Below are positions 5,641 through 7,835 of a DNA stretch of 7,835 nucleotides, one piece after another. The position numbers and the translations under genes were made by a program. The stretch spans positions 1-7,835 of the forward strand of contig CAIWTL010000206.1 of the NCBI GenBank assembly GCA_903915555.1. Reading direction: 5' to 3'. The first letter of the stretch is position 1, and each line of letters begins with the position of its first letter. A model generated the notes under the pieces. That model worked only from the letters and a program-made list of their open reading frames with translations, made no database searches and was not told where the DNA came from. The stretch comes from an uncultured Micrococcales bacterium (GTDB taxonomy: Bacteria; Actinomycetota; Actinomycetes; S36-B12; GCA-2699445).

Positions 5641-7035
5641 GTGACCCTGCGCATCCATGACACCGCGACCCGCTCCTTGCGTGATTTCACACCGCTGCGG
5701 GAAGGCGAGGTCTCGATCTACCTGTGCGGTGCGACGGTGCAGTCCGACCCCCACATCGGTCACATGCGGTCGTCCCTGTCGTTCGACATCCTGCGGCGCT
5801 GGCTCACGTTCAGCGGCTATGAGGTGACTTTCGTCCGCAACGTCACCGACATCGACGACAAGATCCTCGTCAAGTCCGCCGAGGCGGGTATCCCCTGGTG
5901 GGCCTGGGCCTACCACCACGAGCGGGTCTTCGACGACGCCTACCGGTCGCTGGGCATGTTGGATCCCACCTACTCGCCCCGGGCGACGGGTCATGTACCG
6001 GAGATGATCCTGCTCATGGAACGCCTCGTGGCCGCCGGTCACGCCTACGCCACCGATTCCGGGGACGTCTACTTCGACGTCCGCTCGTTCCCCGAGTACG
6101 GCAGCCTGAGCCGGCAGCGCCTCGACGACATGCAGCCGGCCGGCGACTCCGCGGCCGACGCCAAGCGGGATCCACGTGACTTCGCCCTCTGGAAACACTC
6201 TCCGGAGGGCGGCCCGTCCTGGCAGACGCCGTGGGGACCGGGCCGTCCGGGGTGGCACCTCGAATGCTCGGCGATGGCCGCGAAGTACTGTGGGCCGGAG
6301 TTCGACATCCACGGCGGTGGGATCGACCTCATGTTCCCCCACCACGAGAACGAGGTCGCCCAGTCCCGGGCCGCGGGCGACGGGTTCGCCCGCTACTGGA
6401 TGCACAACGGGTGGGTCACGACGGCCGGCGAGAAGATGAGCAAGTCACTCGGCAACTCCCTGCTCGTGTCGGAACTCGTCCGCCAGGTCCGACCGGTGGA
6501 ACTGCGCTACTACCTCGGGTCGGCGCACTACCGCTCGATGCAGGAATTCTCGCTGGAGTCGCTCCAGGAGGCGGCTGCGGGGTTCCGGCGCATCGAGTCC
6601 TTCGTCCGACGGGCGGCCGACCGCGTCGGACCCGGCGACCCCGCCGAACGGGTCCCCGACGGATTCGCCGCCGCCATGGACGATGACCTCGGTGTCCCCG
6701 CAGCGCTCGCCGTCCTGCACGAGTCGGTGTCCCGCGGCAACGACGCCCTGACCGCCGGCGACGACGCCCTGGTCGCCGAACGGCTCTCCGAGGTCCGCAG
6801 GATGGCCGACATCGTGGGCTTCGACCCCCTCTCCCCCACTTGGCGGTCCGCGGCCGACGACAGATCGGAACAGGCTCTCGACGAGCTGATCCGAGGCCTG
6901 CTGGATCAGCGGTCCCGGGCACGGGATGAACGGGACTACGCGACGGCCGACGCCGTTCGCGAGCGCTTGACGGCCGCCGGTCTGGCGATCGAGGACGGCC
7001 CGGACGGTTCGTCCTGGTCATGGGCGAGAGGCTGA
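5641..7035 (+). CDS. cysS: Cysteinyl-tRNA synthetase
   Basis: This 464-aa class I aminoacyl-tRNA synthetase attaches cysteine to tRNA-Cys using ATP. The Rossmann domain carries HIGH (38-41) and the signature KMSKS (265-269). Zinc ligands that select cysteine are Cys29 (YLCG), Cys209 (LECSAM), His234 and Glu238 (FPHHENEVAQ), at practically the same numbers as in E. coli. The helical anticodon-stem domain and short C-terminal region fill about 300-464. MshC, the related mycothiol ligase of actinobacteria, is the main alternative. The full length and the location between ispF and rlmB, the cysS position in mycobacteria, favour CysS. The GTG at 5641 puts the family-typical start (MTLRIHDTATR) first and is the only sensible start. 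No ribosome binding site precedes it, matching the leaderless promoter described at 5629-5640. Confidence 0.96.
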   Translation: MTLRIHDTATRSLRDFTPLREGEVSIYLCGATVQSDPHIGHMRSSLSFDILRRWLTFSGYEVTFVRNVTDIDDKILVKSAEAGIPWWAWAYHHERVFDDAYRSLGMLDPTYSPRATGHVPEMILLMERLVAAGHAYATDSGDVYFDVRSFPEYGSLSRQRLDDMQPAGDSAADAKRDPRDFALWKHSPEGGPSWQTPWGPGRPGWHLECSAMAAKYCGPEFDIHGGGIDLMFPHHENEVAQSRAAGDGFARYWMHNGWVTTAGEKMSKSLGNSLLVSELVRQVRPVELRYYLGSAHYRSMQEFSLESLQEAAAGFRRIESFVRRAADRVGPGDPAERVPDGFAAAMDDDLGVPAALAVLHESVSRGNDALTAGDDALVAERLSEVRRMADIVGFDPLSPTWRSAADDRSEQALDELIRGLLDQRSRARDERDYATADAVRERLTAAGLAIEDGPDGSSWSWARG

Positions 7036-7039
7036 GGAC

Positions 7040-7835
7040 ATGGCCGGGAACTCACAGCGGAAGGGCGCCATCCGGGGCAGCTCGTCCAAGAAGGGGCAGA
7101 CCGTCGGATCGGGTGGTCAGCGGCGTCGGGGGTTGGAGGGGAAGGGCCCCACGCCCCGCGCGCAGGACCGCCCCGGCCACCCGGCTGCCCGCCGAGCCCG
7201 GCGCGCCGCCCGGCGCGACAGCGGGCCCCGACGCGAGGTGATCCTGGGACGCAACGCGGTGGATGAGGCGCTGGCCGCCGGAGTGCCGGCCGTGGAACTC
7301 GCTGTCGGTGACTTCCTGACCGAGGACGCCCGCTCGACGAGAGCGCGGGCCGCTGCCCAGGCAACCGGGGTTCCGGTGGTGGTCCGCAGCAAACCCGAGA
7401 TGGACCAACTGGGTGATGGGTTGCCACATCAGGGGATCGCCCTGGTCGTCGCACCGTTCCGGTATGCCGACCTGCACGACGTGATCGCCGCTGCTGCGGG
7501 CCAGTCGGCCCCGGGGCTCGTAGTGGCTCTCGACCACATCCAGGACAGCCGGAATCTGGGGGCCATCGCCCGGTCCGCCGCCGCGTTCGGGGGCTCGGGC
7601 ATCGTGCTGCCCAACCGGCGATCCGCGGCCGTCACCGCATCGGCGTGGCGATCGTCGGCCGGTGCACTGTCCCGCGTCCCGGTCGCCCGCGTGGCCAACA
7701 TCTCCCGATCCCTCGCGTCGCTCCAGAAGGCAGGCTTCGCGGTGGTCGGCCTGGCGACCGGCGGGGGCACCCCGCTACCCGCCGTACCGGTCGCGACATG
7801 GGAGCAGCCGGTGGTCGTGGTGGTCGGCAACGAGG
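7040..7835 (+). CDS. rlmB: 23S rRNA 2'-O-methyltransferase, RlmB/TsnR-like (3' end outside window)
   Basis: The gene runs open from ATG 7040 to the window end (265 codons) without a stop; homologues are about 320 aa, so roughly 50 residues are missing. By family it methylates the 2'-OH of a guanosine in 23S rRNA (G2251 in E. coli numbering) with S-adenosylmethionine. Residues 1-63 are a basic, probably unstructured leader (KKGQTVGSGGQRRRGLEGKG) that is nearly identical to the leader I recall for the mycobacterial protein. The substrate-binding domain follows (about 66-140; VILGRNAVDEAL, HQGIAL), then the knotted SPOUT methylase domain from about 158, with motif 1 DHIQDSRNLGAIARSAAAFGG (Asn172, Arg178) and the start of motif 2 (VVVVVGNE) at the very end. 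It begins 4 bp after the cysS stop, with GAGAGG (7026-7031) as ribosome binding site, so co-transcription with cysS is likely. Confidence 0.92.
   Translation, partial: MAGNSQRKGAIRGSSSKKGQTVGSGGQRRRGLEGKGPTPRAQDRPGHPAARRARRAARRDSGPRREVILGRNAVDEALAAGVPAVELAVGDFLTEDARSTRARAAAQATGVPVVVRSKPEMDQLGDGLPHQGIALVVAPFRYADLHDVIAAAAGQSAPGLVVALDHIQDSRNLGAIARSAAAFGGSGIVLPNRRSAAVTASAWRSSAGALSRVPVARVANISRSLASLQKAGFAVVGLATGGGTPLPAVPVATWEQPVVVVVGNE

Noticed and set aside
5071..6405. Minus-strand open frame of 444 codons across ispF and cysS
   Set aside because: It is antisense to ispF and cysS, whose active-site motifs are intact, and no protein family is recognisable in it.

Overview
The window is a very GC-rich stretch of ordinary chromosome from an actinobacterium. 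The support is the gene content (SenX3/RegX3 two-component pair, CarD, an LpqE-type lipoprotein, an RlmB/TsnR methyltransferase with the actinobacterial basic leader), the strong G/C bias at third codon positions, several GTG starts, and promoters that look leaderless. I cannot name a genus. The mycobacterial order lpqE <- -> carD, ispD, ispF, cysS, rlmB is kept, but a YacL-like PIN-TRAM gene sits between carD and ispD, as yacL precedes ispD in Bacillus.

Layout. Positions 1-237 hold no convincing gene, but contain a 9-bp inverted repeat and a TACATT box six bases before the chosen GTG of the kinase. A sensor kinase (238-1341) and its OmpR-type regulator (1338-2018) overlap by four bases; by homology they form the phosphate-sensing SenX3/RegX3 (PhoR/PhoP) pair. 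The kinase has a PAS-like region but no membrane helix, unlike mycobacterial SenX3. The regulator gene ends 7 bp from the end of a convergent lipoprotein gene (lpqE-like, minus strand, 2658-2026), and an imperfect hairpin covers both stop codons. The lipoprotein and carD are divergent. Their 210-bp intergenic region carries a perfect 18-bp palindrome almost exactly midway between the two predicted -10 boxes.

From carD onwards all genes are on the plus strand and tightly packed: carD (RNA polymerase-binding regulator), a membrane-anchored PIN-TRAM protein, ispD and ispF (two steps of the MEP isoprenoid pathway), cysS (cysteinyl-tRNA synthetase) and rlmB (23S rRNA 2'-O-methyltransferase, cut by the window end). 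ATGA and 11-nt overlaps couple the PIN-TRAM gene, ispD and ispF. cysS has its own apparent leaderless promoter, which could uncouple cysS-rlmB from the isoprenoid genes.

I found no mobile element, CRISPR array, tRNA, rRNA or clearly new system. The most interesting points are the 18-bp palindrome, the soluble SenX3-like kinase, two matching leaderless promoters, a hairpin over the PIN-TRAM ribosome binding site, and a four-residue deletion in the polymerase-binding domain of CarD.
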